DNA from: Owenia fusiformis
Taxonomy: Eukaryota > Annelida > Polychaeta > Sabellida > Oweniidae
Direction of reading: 5' to 3'
Length of the DNA: 64,000 nucleotides
Assembly (NCBI GenBank): GCA_903813345.2
Contig: CAIIXF020000012.1
Coordinates: forward strand, 21,342,184 to 21,406,183
A program made the translations under genes and the position numbers. The notes below the pieces were generated by a model that ran no database searches, was not told the DNA's origin, and worked only from the letters and a program-made list of their open reading frames with translations. Of this stretch, positions 13,102 to 24,889 are shown one piece after another (within the stretch, counting starts at the first letter, position 1; each line of letters begins with the position of its first letter).

Positions 13102-13264
13102 CCGATACGATTTTTTTCCCGGGGACAATACGATTTTTTCATGTAATACGCTCCAATACGATTTTTCCCGGGAACAATACGATTTTTCATGTAATACGCT
13201 CTAATACGATTTTTTTGCGGGGACAATACGATTTTTTCATGTAATACGATTCAATACGATTTTT
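13102..13264. repeat. 50-bp tandem repeat, just over three copies
   Basis: Units start near 13102, 13152, 13201 and 13251, each beginning with an AATACGAT-type octamer followed by a T-run, 'cccggggacaatacgat', and 'catgtaatacg'. Within each unit the AATACGATTTTT motif appears twice, so the array has a sub-period of about 25 bp. It is a noncoding minisatellite. Confidence 0.85.
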
Positions 13265-14540
13265 AATCCTTCATATTTCCCTGGGAAAACAGTAGTATTA
13301 TGGAATAAATATGAATAGATAAAACAAAGTATAAAAAATCCCAATCAGGATTAATTTTATTTAAAATGCACTTTCTGGTACCGATTTGCTCAGGATGTCA
13401 TAAGTATAGAATTGAATACTTGTTTACGACCACAACATTACATGATGTTAGATTGCGAGCAAATTTTGAACGTACTTGAGAATAGTATACAAAACAAATT
13501 GAAAAATGTATCTTGACTTAAATATAATTTATTCCACTTAAAAACCAAAATGCCTCCAAGGTGGGAAGTCAATAATATTTCTGTCCGGAACCCACGAACA
13601 ATGGGAAGTAAGTTTATAATTTGTCAATCTTGACTTCCAACCACAAACAACGCTATGAATCATAAACTTCTTTAATCCTATGACAAGTTCTGCATGAGCG
13701 AAACCTCCGAATCGTATCACCGATGACACCAAATGACTTTTGGGATCCCCATTGGATTCGCCTCATTTGGTGTTCTAGGGCATCGGTAGTTTTGAATCGG
13801 AGTGGTGGTCAGTGTATCTAAAGTAGTGACCAACGTGGTTTATTCAATCTGTTAAGATTGATTCCATTCCGAGACAAAATAAACCTCAAATCACCCTAAC
13901 CAGACGTGGATTAATTACACTTTGTTCAATACTTTTGGTTCTGATGGAAGTCTCACTCCGAGAGAGTCTCAGAAGATATATTTCGGATGATTCTGAACCT
14001 ATTATGGTCATTAAATCTTGCTCTCATATGCATGGTATCTTTTACCAAGCCAGCTAATTCAAAAAAATCAAATGGTTGTTATAGAAATTGTAGGAAGAGG
14101 AGCATATGCTTTTATATTGGATCTTTCACATTAAAACAAATGAACATACTGTAGTTCTAAGGTAACTTTACTAGTTTTACATCATGCGATGATCATAGAA
14201 CAGTATAATGCTTTCATATGGTCTATGATCTGCCCCGAGGACCAGGAATAAGATATAGAATGTTTAAAATGTCGCTGTAGTGAACGAATTTTTTTATATG
14301 TGGTGTACATTTATTATCTGCTTATAATTACTGAACTATAACATGCTCAGCCTGTAGACATGATTAAAGCAGAAAACCACGGACACAACAAAACCACGGA
14401 CTCTAACAAAAGAATATTATAAAAATGTATTATTTTTGCAACTATATTTTATATCAACTTTATCTGGTTCTAACCATTCAGAGTAAGTATACTTTTCTAA
14501 TTATTACTCAGTCCTTTTTAAAACACACTGTTTAATACTT
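13265..14540. other. Intergenic DNA with no recognised feature
   Basis: Short open frames only. I found no repeat family shared with the rest of the window, no RNA gene and no domain signature. Confidence 0.4.
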
Positions 14541-14987
14541 TATATTATTACCACCTTGCAGGGCCTGTTCTAGGGGTTTTAGTACTAGTTGAGAAGGCAT
14601 TTAAATTGCTATATTATTACCACCTTGCAGGGCCTGTTCTAGGGGTTTTAGTACTAGTTGAGAAGGCATTTAAATTGCTATATTATTACCACCTTGCAGG
14701 GCCTGTTCTAGGGGTTTTAGTACTAGTTGAGAAGGCATTTAAATTGCTATATTATTACCACCTTGCAGGGCCTGTTCTAGGGGCTTTAGTACTAGTTGAG
14801 AAGGCATTTAAATTGCTATATTGACGTGAGCAATATTGTGTCGGGCGTTAATGACTTTAGTCGGGCAATAATGACATTATCCGCCCGGCTATGTTTCCCG
14901 GGAAAAGTGATATCGTTCAGTGCGTAAGATTTTCTATTTCAAATTTGCTATTTCAGCCCTGGGCATTAACGGTGGTAATAATAGTAA
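14541..14987. mobile_element. Putative TIR element whose left end is a 69-bp tandem repeat of four copies
   Basis: Four 69-bp units start with 'ccaccttgcagggcctgttc' at 14551, 14620, 14689 and 14758. They differ at only a few positions. Because 69 is a multiple of three, the array reads as an open frame of 23-residue repeats, but it opens with TTG and has no gene context. The 13-mer TATTATTACCACC at the left (14543-14555) is exactly inverted at 14971-14983, so the tandem unit appears to include a transposon terminal repeat. A single diverged unit occurs at 12218-12275. Confidence 0.65.
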
Positions 14988-15011
14988 TAACGTCATTTCT
15001 GCGGGCAAAAT

Positions 15012-15060
15012 AGTGAAATATTGGACCTTGGGCCTGCGGCCCTTGGTCCAATATTTCACT
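15012..15060. repeat. 49-bp hairpin, perfect 16-bp arms
   Basis: AGTGAAATATTGGACC (15012-15027) is exactly inverted at 15045-15060, and inside it GGGCC and GGCCC pair around TGC with TT mismatches. It lies just after the putative TIR element and may belong to a neighbouring MITE. Confidence 0.85.
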
Positions 15061-15549
15061 TTATCCCACGATTAATGTGTTATCTGTACAATAACTGCTA
15101 TTGATATTTCTGATATTATTGAAATCCGTGTGATATTTTCCAGAAAATCGTTTATCAAACTCATATGCGTGTGATATCGTTTATCTCACGCATATCCGTG
15201 TGATATCACATTTGCATTTCGCGTCACAATATTGTTGGAAATTAGGTCAGATAATTTATTCTCTTTTGAGAAAATAGGTCCGTTAATTTAGTCTCTTTAA
15301 GTTTCATTGGTGTATTGAATTACGATTGTGTATATAATTTGATTAGAAGGCTGCTAACTAACGATTAAAAATGGTATTTATGACGAACTATATCATGTTA
15401 TTTACTTTTAATTGTTAAAAAAGTGTTTCAAATATTCAATTGATATTCTAATTTCTAGTTTATATTGTCTGCCAATGTCCTGGAAATTGGATCAGAACAT
15501 CACAAGGTGATTGTAATCATGGGATAAACCCAATATCACATAATTTCTC

Positions 15550-15653
15550 GTGATATCATTTTATCGCCTCGTAGATATCAAATATCAACACTCATTCGCT
15601 TCGCTCACTCGTGTTGATATTTGCTATCAACTCGGCGATAAAAATGATATCAC
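15550..15653. repeat. Foldback sequence with GTGATATC ends and a CTTCGCTCACTC-type loop
   Basis: The ends GTGATATCATTTTATCG and CGATAAAAATGATATCAC are inverted, as are the inner arms AAATATCAACAC and GTGTTGATATTT; the loop is 'tcattcgcttcgctcactc'. Nearby 'gtgtgatatcg' and 'catatccgtgtgatatcac' motifs (15120-15210) are related. It is a noncoding hairpin element similar in design to 24555-24653. Confidence 0.75.
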
Positions 15654-16146
15654 TCAAAATGATGTGATATTCGGTATATATTGCCCTTTGAAATTACGTT
15701 ACTGTACTATTATAAAGATCAGAAAATTTGAAATTGAGAATGCCAATATGTTTAAGTGTCATTTAGGACGCAAGTTCATGAATCATACGTTTTTACGCTC
15801 TGCTATCTATTACATTTTGTTTTCAATCAACTTTCACAGCAATAAATCTCAGTGCATGCCATAAGGAACACAAATTCCAGTATCTGTTATGATCCATTCA
15901 AATGATAGGTTGAATACAAGAACTATTATCATACACGATACTTTAACCGGCTTGTTAATGGACGATTCTCCGTTCATCTTCCACGACACTTTATCGGACA
16001 ACGTGTTTCCCTTTGGCCATGCACTAGACTGCTTCCTGACTTTTGCTGTAGACACCAAATTTCAAAGTCGTATTTATCTTTCAGATCATACCGTATTTTT
16101 CCAATACGTAGACTTAGAAAATGGTGTCTTAGATAGTCGTACACCA

Positions 16147-16405
16147 ATGGGACAATGTCCGACTTGTCCGCTCTTGTCCCCCGGACATCATTGGACAATC
16201 GTTGTCCCATTTTGTCCGATGATGTCTGGAATATAGCGCCATTTTGTCAGAAAATGGTCATATAATCATCCCGTGATGAAATGACACTTATTTGTCCGGT
16301 AATGTCCCTAGAAAAGAATCAACATGTTCATTCTTTCTTGGGACATAAAGGAACAAAATCGGACAATTTGGGACAATGTTCCGGGGACAATTTGGGACAC
16401 CAAGG
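16147..16405. repeat. GTCC/GGAC-rich degenerate repeat block
   Basis: TTGTCC, TGTCCG and their complements GGACAA and CGGACA recur many times in about 260 bp (for example 'gggacaatgtccgacttg' and 'ggacaatcgttgtccc'). The mix of orientations gives several overlapping small palindromes. No fixed period is obvious. Confidence 0.55.
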
Positions 16406-16654
16406 CACAGGGTGAACAATATCGTACCTAAAACATAGCAGTGTGGAATCGCGATGACAAGATTTATCTAAAAACGTCCAAGATGGCCACCAGAATCCAA
16501 GATGGCCGCTGAGAAGTTAATCAGCTCTAGAACTTCTTACCATGTAACATGTGAAAAATTTGAAGTAAATCTGTTAAGTGGTTTTCCTGGAATCGAATGA
16601 CAAGAAAGTGAGACGCCGCCCGCCCGTCAATGGCTAATAAACTAAAAAATTAGT

Positions 16655-17173
16655 TTCGGCTTAAAATTACTTAATGCAAAAAAGCTTGAAATATGTTAAG
16701 ATTTTACGTATTTTTCAGTTTTTTTCTCATTTTCATGCACATTATATGAGAATGAGATGCATAATGCACACCAAAATAAGCAGGAGACAGTATTCCGTGA
16801 TTCCCAGTTGCTAGATTGTCCCTAAATAGCGTGTGTTAAATCGAGCTAGCTGATTTGGAGCTAGTTTTGAAAAATGAACGATGCGTTTTTATTAAACAGA
16901 AATTCAATGCATAATCTGTTGTGAATTGATGAACGTGATCAAATTCATCCGTTTTTTTCTAAATAATACTATTAACACGTATAGTTTTGGCATAAAATGA
17001 CTTCTTGCAGAAAATCTTGAAATATCTCAAGAATTTACGTATTTTTCAGTTTGTTCTCATTTTCATGCAAATTATACGAGAATAATATGCATAATGCACA
17101 ACAAAATGATTGGGAGACAGTATTCCTTGATTCCCAGTTGCTAGATTGTCCCTGACTAGCCCGTGTTAGATGA
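16655..17173. repeat. Diverged direct duplication of about 190 bp
   Basis: A segment at about 16655-16845 recurs at about 16980-17173. Shared landmarks are 'tacgtatttttcagttt', 'ctcattttcatgca', 'atgcataatgcaca' and 'gattcccagttgctagattg'. The two copies differ at many sites, so the duplication is old. Upstream (16470-16515) 'ccaagatggcc' also occurs twice. Confidence 0.75.
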
Positions 17174-17487
17174 AGATTTGTACTGACATGTACTTGGAAG
17201 CTTGAACTATTGTTCTCAGTCTTACCACTCCTATCTCTACTGCTCTTCTCCCCATGTTTCCTTCTCTTACATTATACTGTAGTACCATGAAGTCTTCTTT
17301 GTGCCACATAGAAGGTACAGATCAGTCAAATGTTTCAGTCATGGGAGACGATGTATGGCGTGAACCTCTTTTCCCTACTCACATTACTATATCTTTGTTT
17401 CTAGGACCCTATAGGCAGAGGCAGCAGCCCCAACACTCCAATTAAAATTAAAATGCAGATACTTTCTTTTTATTTTCTTCTAATATA

Positions 17488-17640
17488 CACTCCCCTCCAT
17501 AAGTTTGGCAACCTTAGCTCCCCCATTGAACTACGTGTTAAAGCCTCTTTACGTTTGAATTTTTATTTACTTAACCTGCTATTGATGGAAACGTAACTTG
17601 ACTTTATTTCCAATACCTCCAAATTTTCTAAATGTTTTTC
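17488..17640. mobile_element. Left end of a family I palindromic MITE
   Basis: TA (17486-17487) is followed by CACTCCCCTCCATAAGTTTG, the terminal inverted repeat shared by all family I copies, then the subterminal block up to 'cctccaaattttct'. The copy then stops; about 24 bp present in other copies between 'cttaacc' and 'attgatgg' are missing. It is non-autonomous. Confidence 0.8.
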
Positions 17641-18578
17641 CTAAAACTTCCTTTCCTAAGACTCGGTCTTATACATGAACCACGAAGTATAGTCCCGTTT
17701 AAGAGATCAGTGTGCAAGACTCAGACAACAATAGCATTCTTAAATACGCATTAATAGGTAAGGACAAGGAGAAACATTAAGAAAACATATAAAAGGCCAC
17801 CACCTTCATGATTATCTAAACAAATCATTCAAAAATTGATCATCGATCGATCGTTGAATCCATGTGGATCATCGGCAATGATTCCATGTAGATATGGTTT
17901 GGCTGGATATACATGTAATTACATTCTGACCAACCCGAGGTTTTATGTATGTGATGTATGCTATCACCATATGTGATTTGATAATGTGATGATCTTGTTC
18001 AAGTGTACCAACAATGATAAGTTGAACATAGTCATGATAGACAAGGTTTCAATTGACGGAAGTAATAACTCTAGGATCGATGCTCCACTTGCTTTCAATC
18101 TCGCGCATGTGCATTAGTCCAAAGAAAACATTAGCAATGTCATTTTGCTCGGGTTAAATCATGAAACGATCAGCTCTATTTGAAGCATTTCAATATACTC
18201 TACCCAAGACTTTCAATGATAAGTTAATGCATCGTGATGCTCTGAAATAACACCCAGGTTTTCCTGATGCTTATATCAATCAGTACGCAAAGGATGGGTA
18301 AAAAGATAAAATCAGAAAATGTCATTTATGGTGTAGGTTACTGAAACCCTCAGAGCGGTTCCCCTCATGTCTTTCAACACAACTTTGAGAATTTCATGAC
18401 ACGTATTTGAACTAATTTTGTACCAACTTAATATGCATATTTGATTTTTGTTGACGCCTAATATTTGACATATACTTCCTTGTGGACAATCGAGTGATCC
18501 ATATGTGTGTATGTATACTTTATTTGCCTCTTAATATAAGAGATTTAAGTTATTACATAACAAAACCAACGTCATATA
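17641..18578. other. Intergenic DNA with no recognised feature
   Basis: No open frame with a domain, no tandem repeat. It contains a short 'atcatcgatcgatcgttgaa' palindrome near 17838. Confidence 0.4.
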
Positions 18579-21127
18579 CAGGACGTTCATAAAGTTCTTG
18601 CAAAAGTGCTCTAAAATGTTTGTATCTCTGTCAATCTGGCTGTAATTTTCACTCAGTATACCTACACTATTTATACATTGAGACTTAAAGTTATAATCAA
18701 TAGGTTCTTGAGGAAAAAAAGTTATGGTTCCTACAGTCACATGCGTCGGGGGTAGGCGGAGCAGGCAAAAAGTGTTTTGTTTGAATGTTCAAAATGTTTT
18801 TAACTTGTCTTATTTACTTTAATAACAGTAATTCAAGAGTGTAATGTGTTCAAAATAGTGTCCATCATGGTCTATACACCTCTGCTGTCTTACTTACCAT
18901 TCCTCAAACAGATGAAGGAACTCATCTGAAAAATTTCTTGCGATTGATCTTTGTATGGATGGCTTCCATCAACATCATCTCATTCTCATTGGATTTCATT
19001 CTTGGACGGCATGGTCTAGCATTTTCCTTAAAGGGGACCACCACCATGGTCACATGATCAGTCGTGTGAAGGTAAGCTCCCAGTTGAAATAAAAGCACTG
19101 TCCTCCTTTGGTTTATGTGAAAAGTAGCTAATACCCTCATGTATTGGTCAGTTTGTGTGTCACATGACTAATCCATACCATATGCTTCATTCAACATATT
19201 TTATGCTATTAAGCTGCATATAAAAACACTACTTTGCAGTAAAAACGTACTACTGGATGAACTAAGGTTAGGGTAATTAAATTAGTTGTTTCTCATTCTT
19301 GCCCGCGTGTGGCCCAATCCCCCTCCACCTTTTTTCTGCCATTTCTGAGAAAAAAACACCATACCTCGCGCGCATCCATGGCGTGTGAAACACTTTTTTT
19401 TTTACATTTTATGGATCAGGATAATTGACAATATCGTGGTACTGATATATGATCAAATATACCAGTAAAGTAGGCTAAATTCAACATATAAATTCAACAT
19501 AAACTCAGTTTATTTCCTTCAAAATTAGTTATTTGTTTTTACAGTTATTTTAAAGAAAATAAAAATCATCCCGTCCCTTATCAGCATTTTAGATAGACAA
19601 ACAAAAAAGGTAATATAAAAACCGTCATTCCCGTATCAATTTTGAAAAATAGAAGAGAAACAACTAATTTAATTTCCCTGGCCTAACATAAAATACAAAG
19701 CCACTAGCTAGCTCATACAGTATACTTACCTCTTGCAAATTGTAATTTATTGAATTCACAGTAAACCCATCAATTAAAAAAAAAAGAATATTGTTCTCAT
19801 GGATCTATTATTCATGTTAAACTAACTATGAAAATATAAATATGAAATAATATGTTAGCTTGAAGTCATATATAAGATGAAAATATATGTTCATGCATTT
19901 GCATTTTTCCAAAGGGAATATATTCCCATGTAAGTAAATACAATATATAATTTATATGTATATCTATGTCATCTGTCTATACATGCGCGTATATATAGTG
20001 ATACATTTGAACAAGATAGTTCTGGAAAGAAATGAGCGTGGCAGATTTGCTAAAAAGCCACATACACCACAAAAGCAAGACCAATTTGAAAGTAAATTCA
20101 TTATTCTCAAGGGTACACATCAAGTGAAAGCTACATTGCTACAGGGTGGCCTATCACTCTGAGACAAATGTATTATCCAACGATTGTGATTTTCGAAGCT
20201 AAAATATGATATCTTGAGCAGATGGAAATATATTTCCATGAGATATGTATATATAGTCAAAAGTGATAACTATTTATTGAGTGTAATGAAACGTATCCTT
20301 CGCTAACTGCTTTTGTTTGAGATAATTATCATGAAATATTTTTTAATTAATTTTTATGTGTGTCATTGATCCTAATCCACCCTGTAGTCTGGTGTTTGTA
20401 GAGCATTGCACCTCGTACAACTTATTCTCACAAATATCAAACCTCATTTACTAACTAATTTTTTGTGTGAATATGAAGAGTCCAAGCATTGCTTTTTTAT
20501 GTTTACTGTATAGCTATATTTAGCCTTGATATCCATGATTTTTTAAAACAAAATCTCACCGTTAGATTTCGAGCTATTCATGTTTACTCATTTTTCTAAT
20601 TGGAAAACAATGCAAATCTCATTTTTTCAAAGGAAAAAAATTGAAATTCTAAGACGGTGAAAAATCATTAAAAAATACACAGATTCAGAATCCGGCAAGC
20701 ATTTTCCCTTATTCCTCTCCGTTAAGAAGTTTTGTAAGGTGTTGGATCCCTTTAACTTTGTTTGACCATCAGTAAATGTCTTAGTCTGTTTTGTAAATGG
20801 TTCTTTTGGCCACAGCCTCCTTCCCATACACCTTATGAATATATTCAAGTGTTTGTATTCTTGAATTTCTCAGCAAAACATACATCCCGATGCTACTGAA
20901 TATTTGTAATTGCAAATCATCATCTTTTGCTGATTTTTACCTCTAACCTCTAATTTTTTTTAATTTTTTTTCAATGCTGCTCCGTCTACCCCTGACTACC
21001 CCTGTTCATTATAACTCAGGATTCAAATGTATGAATAGTGTAGGTATACTGAGTGAAGATTTCAGCCAGGTTGATTTAAAAACAAAAAAAATTAAAGTAC
21101 TTTTGCAAGAACTTTATGATCGCCCTG
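18579..21127. mobile_element. Mariner-like element, 2.55 kb, with long terminal inverted repeats
   Basis: The left end is TA-CAGGACGTTCATAAAGTTC and the right end, inverted, is TA-CAGGGCGATCATAAAGTTC. Similarity continues inward for roughly 160-190 bp, including 'ttcactcagtatacctacac' on both sides and a 'gggggtaggcggagcag' block. TA flanks both ends. The interior holds a decayed transposase piece (18819-18930, minus) and AT-rich filler, so the element is not autonomous as it stands. Confidence 0.85.
18819..18930 (-). pseudogene. Transposase C-terminal remnant, mariner/IS630 type
   Basis: The minus strand reads FLHLFEEW, then a stop codon, then VRQQRCIDHDGHYFEHI, ending at a TAA at 18819-18821. 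The 'RCI...G.YFE' ending is typical of the C-terminus of mariner-type transposases, which cut and paste DNA at TA sites with a DDE/D active site. No catalytic residues could be traced upstream. An adjacent minus-strand frame at 18922-19140 contains ENARP, which resembles the DNARP block of such transposases, but in a different frame. The in-frame stop and frame change show the gene is dead. Confidence 0.6.
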
Positions 21128-21611
21128 TATAATGTTTAATTACAAGATATATTTGCCTTATGCCAACTGATCAGAACGAAGTACATATTTTCACCTCATA
21201 TTTATGTATAAAACAATGTCAATATACATCTAAATAGTAATAATAAAATGCACTAAACTGAGTGAATATTTACGACACAATGTTGTAAAATGAAAGTGAA
21301 AGTACTTTCCCGGGAATTATATGACTACGGGTTACATTCACATTATTAATTACACAAAATAAAAAAATTAATAAAGAGTAGGTAATGTACAGTAATTAGA
21401 TATTTTTAACAGCAATTGTCTCTGCTTATGCATTATGTACACTTTCTGTGACATATACATATACATTATATAGAGGTTATTTTATGAGTGTACAAGATCG
21501 TCCATTCTTGATGACTTTGATAATTCTTCTTTATCGAAGCGAGTCAAGAATGGACGATATTGCAAAGGTACGAGTACAAGACGTTTTTCTCATATGGCCC
21601 TGTATCATGCC
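21128..21611. other. Short spacer between mobile elements
   Basis: AT-rich. It contains an inverted repeat: 'atcgtccattcttgatgact' (21498-) is mirrored by 'cgagtcaagaatggacgat' (21540-), giving a hairpin of roughly 60 bp. No gene recognised. Confidence 0.5.
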
Positions 21612-22398
21612 AACCTGCGATGAAATAACTTATAATATTGATGGAAACGTAACTTGACTTTATTTCCAATACCTCCAAATTTTCTCAATTTTTTTCCTCT
21701 ATTACAATGGGTCGAAAATTTATGATAAATTTGATGAACTTTTGAAAATCGTCATTCCCATGTAATCCAATGGGAAATGGAGGGTTCGGGGCAAATCAGA
21801 AATCAGGATATATTTTCAGTAAAAAAATATTTTTATATAAAAAATTGAATTGTCTAACTTTTTTGTACACTAAGTAGTTAGTTTATTTGATGAATATTAA
21901 AGTTTCAGTTTAAAGCGCTTCAAAGTCATTTTTGAAAATAATTTTTCGCCTCCTGTCTTATTTCAATGGGAGAGTTTTTTTGAAAAATAATTTTGACTTA
22001 AAAGCCCTATAATTTTGTTGAACCTGAAGAAACATAGCAATTTTTTGTTAAATAAAGTTAGCAAATTCAATCGCCTGCCTAACTCGTATTTTTTGCAAGG
22101 ACTCGGATGGATGGATATTCTGTCATACGACTTGCGGCAAACCTACCATTTCCCATTGGTTAACATGGGAATGTCGATTTTCAAAAATTCATCAAATTTA
22201 TAATCAATTTTCGACTTATTGTAATTGAGGGAAAAATTGAGAAAATTTGGAGGTATTGGAAATAAAGTCAAATTACGTTTGCATTAAAAGTATAAATATT
22301 TTCATCGCAGGTTAAGCAAATAAAAATTCAAAGGAAAAGAGGCTTTAACACGTAGTTCAATGGGGGAGCTAAGGTTGCCAAACTTATGGAGGGGAGTG
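21612..22398. mobile_element. Family I palindromic MITE, nearly complete (lacks the left terminus)
   Basis: The order is left arm, central segment and right arm, ending GGGGAGTG with TA at 22399-22400. The left arm (from 'gcgatgaaataacttataat') is an imperfect inverted copy of the right arm, and both carry the 'cccatgtaatccaatggg'-type core. The 62-codon open frame at 22015-22203 is just the central segment. It is followed immediately by the 70-bp satellite. Confidence 0.85.
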
Positions 22399-22400
22399 TA

Positions 22401-24125
22401 CGTTGCATGCTGTGATATATGAACAGAGAATATCTTGCCTAGAGTCACAGTGCAATATGGCCGACACATACGTTGCATGCTGAGATATATGAACAGAGAA
22501 TATCTTGCCTAGAGTCACGGTGCAATATGGCCGACAGATACGTTGCTTGCTGTGATATATGAACAGAGAATATCTTGCCTAGAGTCACAGTGCAATATGG
22601 CCGACACATACGTTGCATGCTGAGATATATGAACAGAGAATATCTTGCCTAGAGTCACGGTGCAATATGGCCGACACATACGTTGCATGCTGAGATATAT
22701 GAACAGAGAATATCTTGCCTAGAGTAACGGTGCAATATGGCCGACACATACGTTGCTTGCTGTGATATATGAACAGAGAATATCTTGCCTAGAGTCACGG
22801 TGCAATATGGCCGACACATACGTTGTATGCTGAGATATATGAACAGAGAATGTCTTGCCTTGAGTCATGGTGCAATATGGCCGACAGATACGTTGCTTGC
22901 TGTGATATATGAACAGAGAATATCTTGCCTAGAGTCACGGTGCAATATGGCCGACACATACGTTGCATGCTGAGATATATGAACAGAGAATGTCTTGCCT
23001 TGAGTAACGGTGCAATATGGCCGACACATACGTTGCTTGCTGTGATATATGAACAGAGAATATCTTGCCTAGAGTCACAGTGCAATATGGCCGACACATA
23101 CGTTGTATGCTGAGATATATGAACAGAGAATATCTTGCCTAGAGTCACGGTGCAATATGGCCGACACATACGTTGCATGCTGAGATATATGAACAGAGAA
23201 TATCTTGCCTAGAGTCACGGTGCAATATGGCCGACACATACGTTGCATGACGAGATATATGAACAGGGAATATCTTGCCTAGAGTCACAGTGCAATATGG
23301 CCGACACATACGTTGTATGCTGAGATACATGTATATGAACAGAGAATGTCTTGCCTAGAGTAACGGTGCAATATGGCCGACACATACGTTGCATGCTGAG
23401 ATATATGAACAGAGAATATCTTGCCTAGAGTCACGGTGCAATATGGCCGACACATACGTTGCATGCTGAGATATATGAACAGAGAATATCTTGCCTAGAG
23501 TCACGGTGCAATATGGCCGACACATACGTTGCATGACGAGATATATGAACAGAGAATATCTTGCCTAGAGTAACGGTGCAATATGGCCGACACATACGTT
23601 GCATGCTGAGATATATGAACAGAGAATATCTTGCCTAGAGTCACGGTGCAATATGGCCGACACATACGTTGCATGCTGAGATATATGAACAGAGAATATC
23701 TTGCCTAGAGTCACGGTGCAATATGGCCGACACATACGTTGCATGCTGAGATATATGAACAGAGAATATCTTGCCTAGAGTAACGGTGCAATATGGCCGA
23801 CACATACGTTGCATGCTGAGATATATGAACAGAGAATATCTTGCCTAGAGTAACGGTGCAATATGGCCGACACATACGTTGCATGACGAGATATATGAAC
23901 AGAGAATATCTTGCCTAGAGTAACGGTGCAATATGGCCGACACATACGTTGCATGCTGAGATATATGAACAGAGAATATCTTGCCTAGAGTAACGGTGCA
24001 ATATGGCCGACACATACGTTGCATGACGAGATATATGAACAGAGAATATCTTGCCTAGAGTAACGGTGCAATATGGCCGACACATACGTTGCATGACGAG
24101 ATATATGAACAGAGAATATCTTGCC
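22401..24125. repeat. 70-bp satellite, about 24.5 tandem copies
   Basis: Units begin CGTTGCATGC every 70 bp from 22401; one unit (from 23311) carries a 6-bp insertion ('acatgt'-like), after which the register resumes at 23387. Each unit includes TATATGAACAGAGAATATC, CTTGCCTAGAGT and GGTGCAATATGGCCGACA. Variant sites (GCTGTG, GCTGAG or GACGAG after the start; CACGG or AACGG) are not randomly spread: GCTTGCTGTG occurs only in the first half and GACGAG only in the second. There is no spacer variation, so it is not CRISPR-like. Open frames through it are by-products. Confidence 0.97.
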
Positions 24126-24180
24126 CCATTTAAATACGTGTTAAAGCCTCTTTACCTTTGAATTTATATTTACTTAACTT
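24126..24180. mobile_element. Fragment of a family I MITE left arm
   Basis: 'atacgtgttaaagcctcttt' through 'tatttacttaac' matches the subterminal left arm of family I. Its outer terminus has been replaced by the end of the 70-bp satellite, so the satellite is bordered by family I sequence on both sides. Confidence 0.75.
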
Positions 24181-24554
24181 TTTTTTTTATAATTTTTTTT
24201 ATTTCAAAGAATAAGCATGTTAAAGCAATTGCAAAAAACAATTACAGTACAGTTACATGATAAACCTACATTTAACAATTTTACAATACAGCACAGTGGT
24301 TAAATATTTCGTCTTAAGAGACGTTATACCATTGGCATTTTTTTTATTTAAAGGAAAAAATCATCAGTTTCATTTGTTTAATTTTGTTTCCATGATTTTC
24401 CACTTATCGCCTCTGCCAACCCGTTTGTCCATAATAAAATATTCCTTCACATTACTTATAAAACCTTTAAGTGTTGGTTTTACTCCCATGTTAACCAATG
24501 GGAAATGGTAGGTTGCCGCAAGTAATATATAGAGGATATCCTATGATATATGAG

Positions 24555-24653
24555 TGATATGATTTTTATCCACGAATGGATATGATATCTGCACGAGCGA
24601 GCGTAGCGAGAGAGTGCAGATGTCAATATCCATGAGTGGATTAACATCATATC
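24555..24653. repeat. Foldback sequence with GCGAGCGTAGCGAG loop
   Basis: Inverted arms TGATATGATTTTTATCCAC and GTGGATTAACATCATATCA, inner arms GATATCTGCAC and GTGCAGATGTC, with the loop 'gagcgagcgtagcgagaga'. The design (ATATC-rich arms and a small self-complementary GC-rich loop) matches 15550-15653. Confidence 0.75.
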
Positions 24654-24889
24654 ACGAGTAAATCATCGGATGTTCTTTTTATTCCACAGTTAAAGTTATC
24701 ATCAGAATTGTCGGAAATTAAGTGATTTAATTCGAATTTTCCAAACGATCCGGCGATGTTGACACTTAGCCTCGTTTTGAATCTGAAGTAGCAAAAATCC
24801 ATAATTCAAAGCATACGGCGCCGTATGTCATGGCTTAAACACCGTATGCTATGGTTAAGTGAAAATTTGCTAAAAAATAGAAAATTTGC

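Noticed and set aside
14606-14824. 72-residue hydrophobic repeat protein
   Set aside because: It is a translation of the 69-bp tandem repeat, begins with TTG and has no gene context.
17488-22398. One 4.9-kb family I element with a large insertion
   Set aside because: The left piece (17488-17640) and the right piece (21612-22398) overlap in element coordinates, so they are two separate copies.
22785-23330. Open frames of 61-127 codons on both strands
   Set aside because: They lie entirely in the 70-bp satellite; the repeat lacks stops in some frames, and both strands are open at once.
22401-24125. CRISPR-like array
   Set aside because: The whole 70-bp period is repeated with no unique spacers, and the host is a eukaryote.
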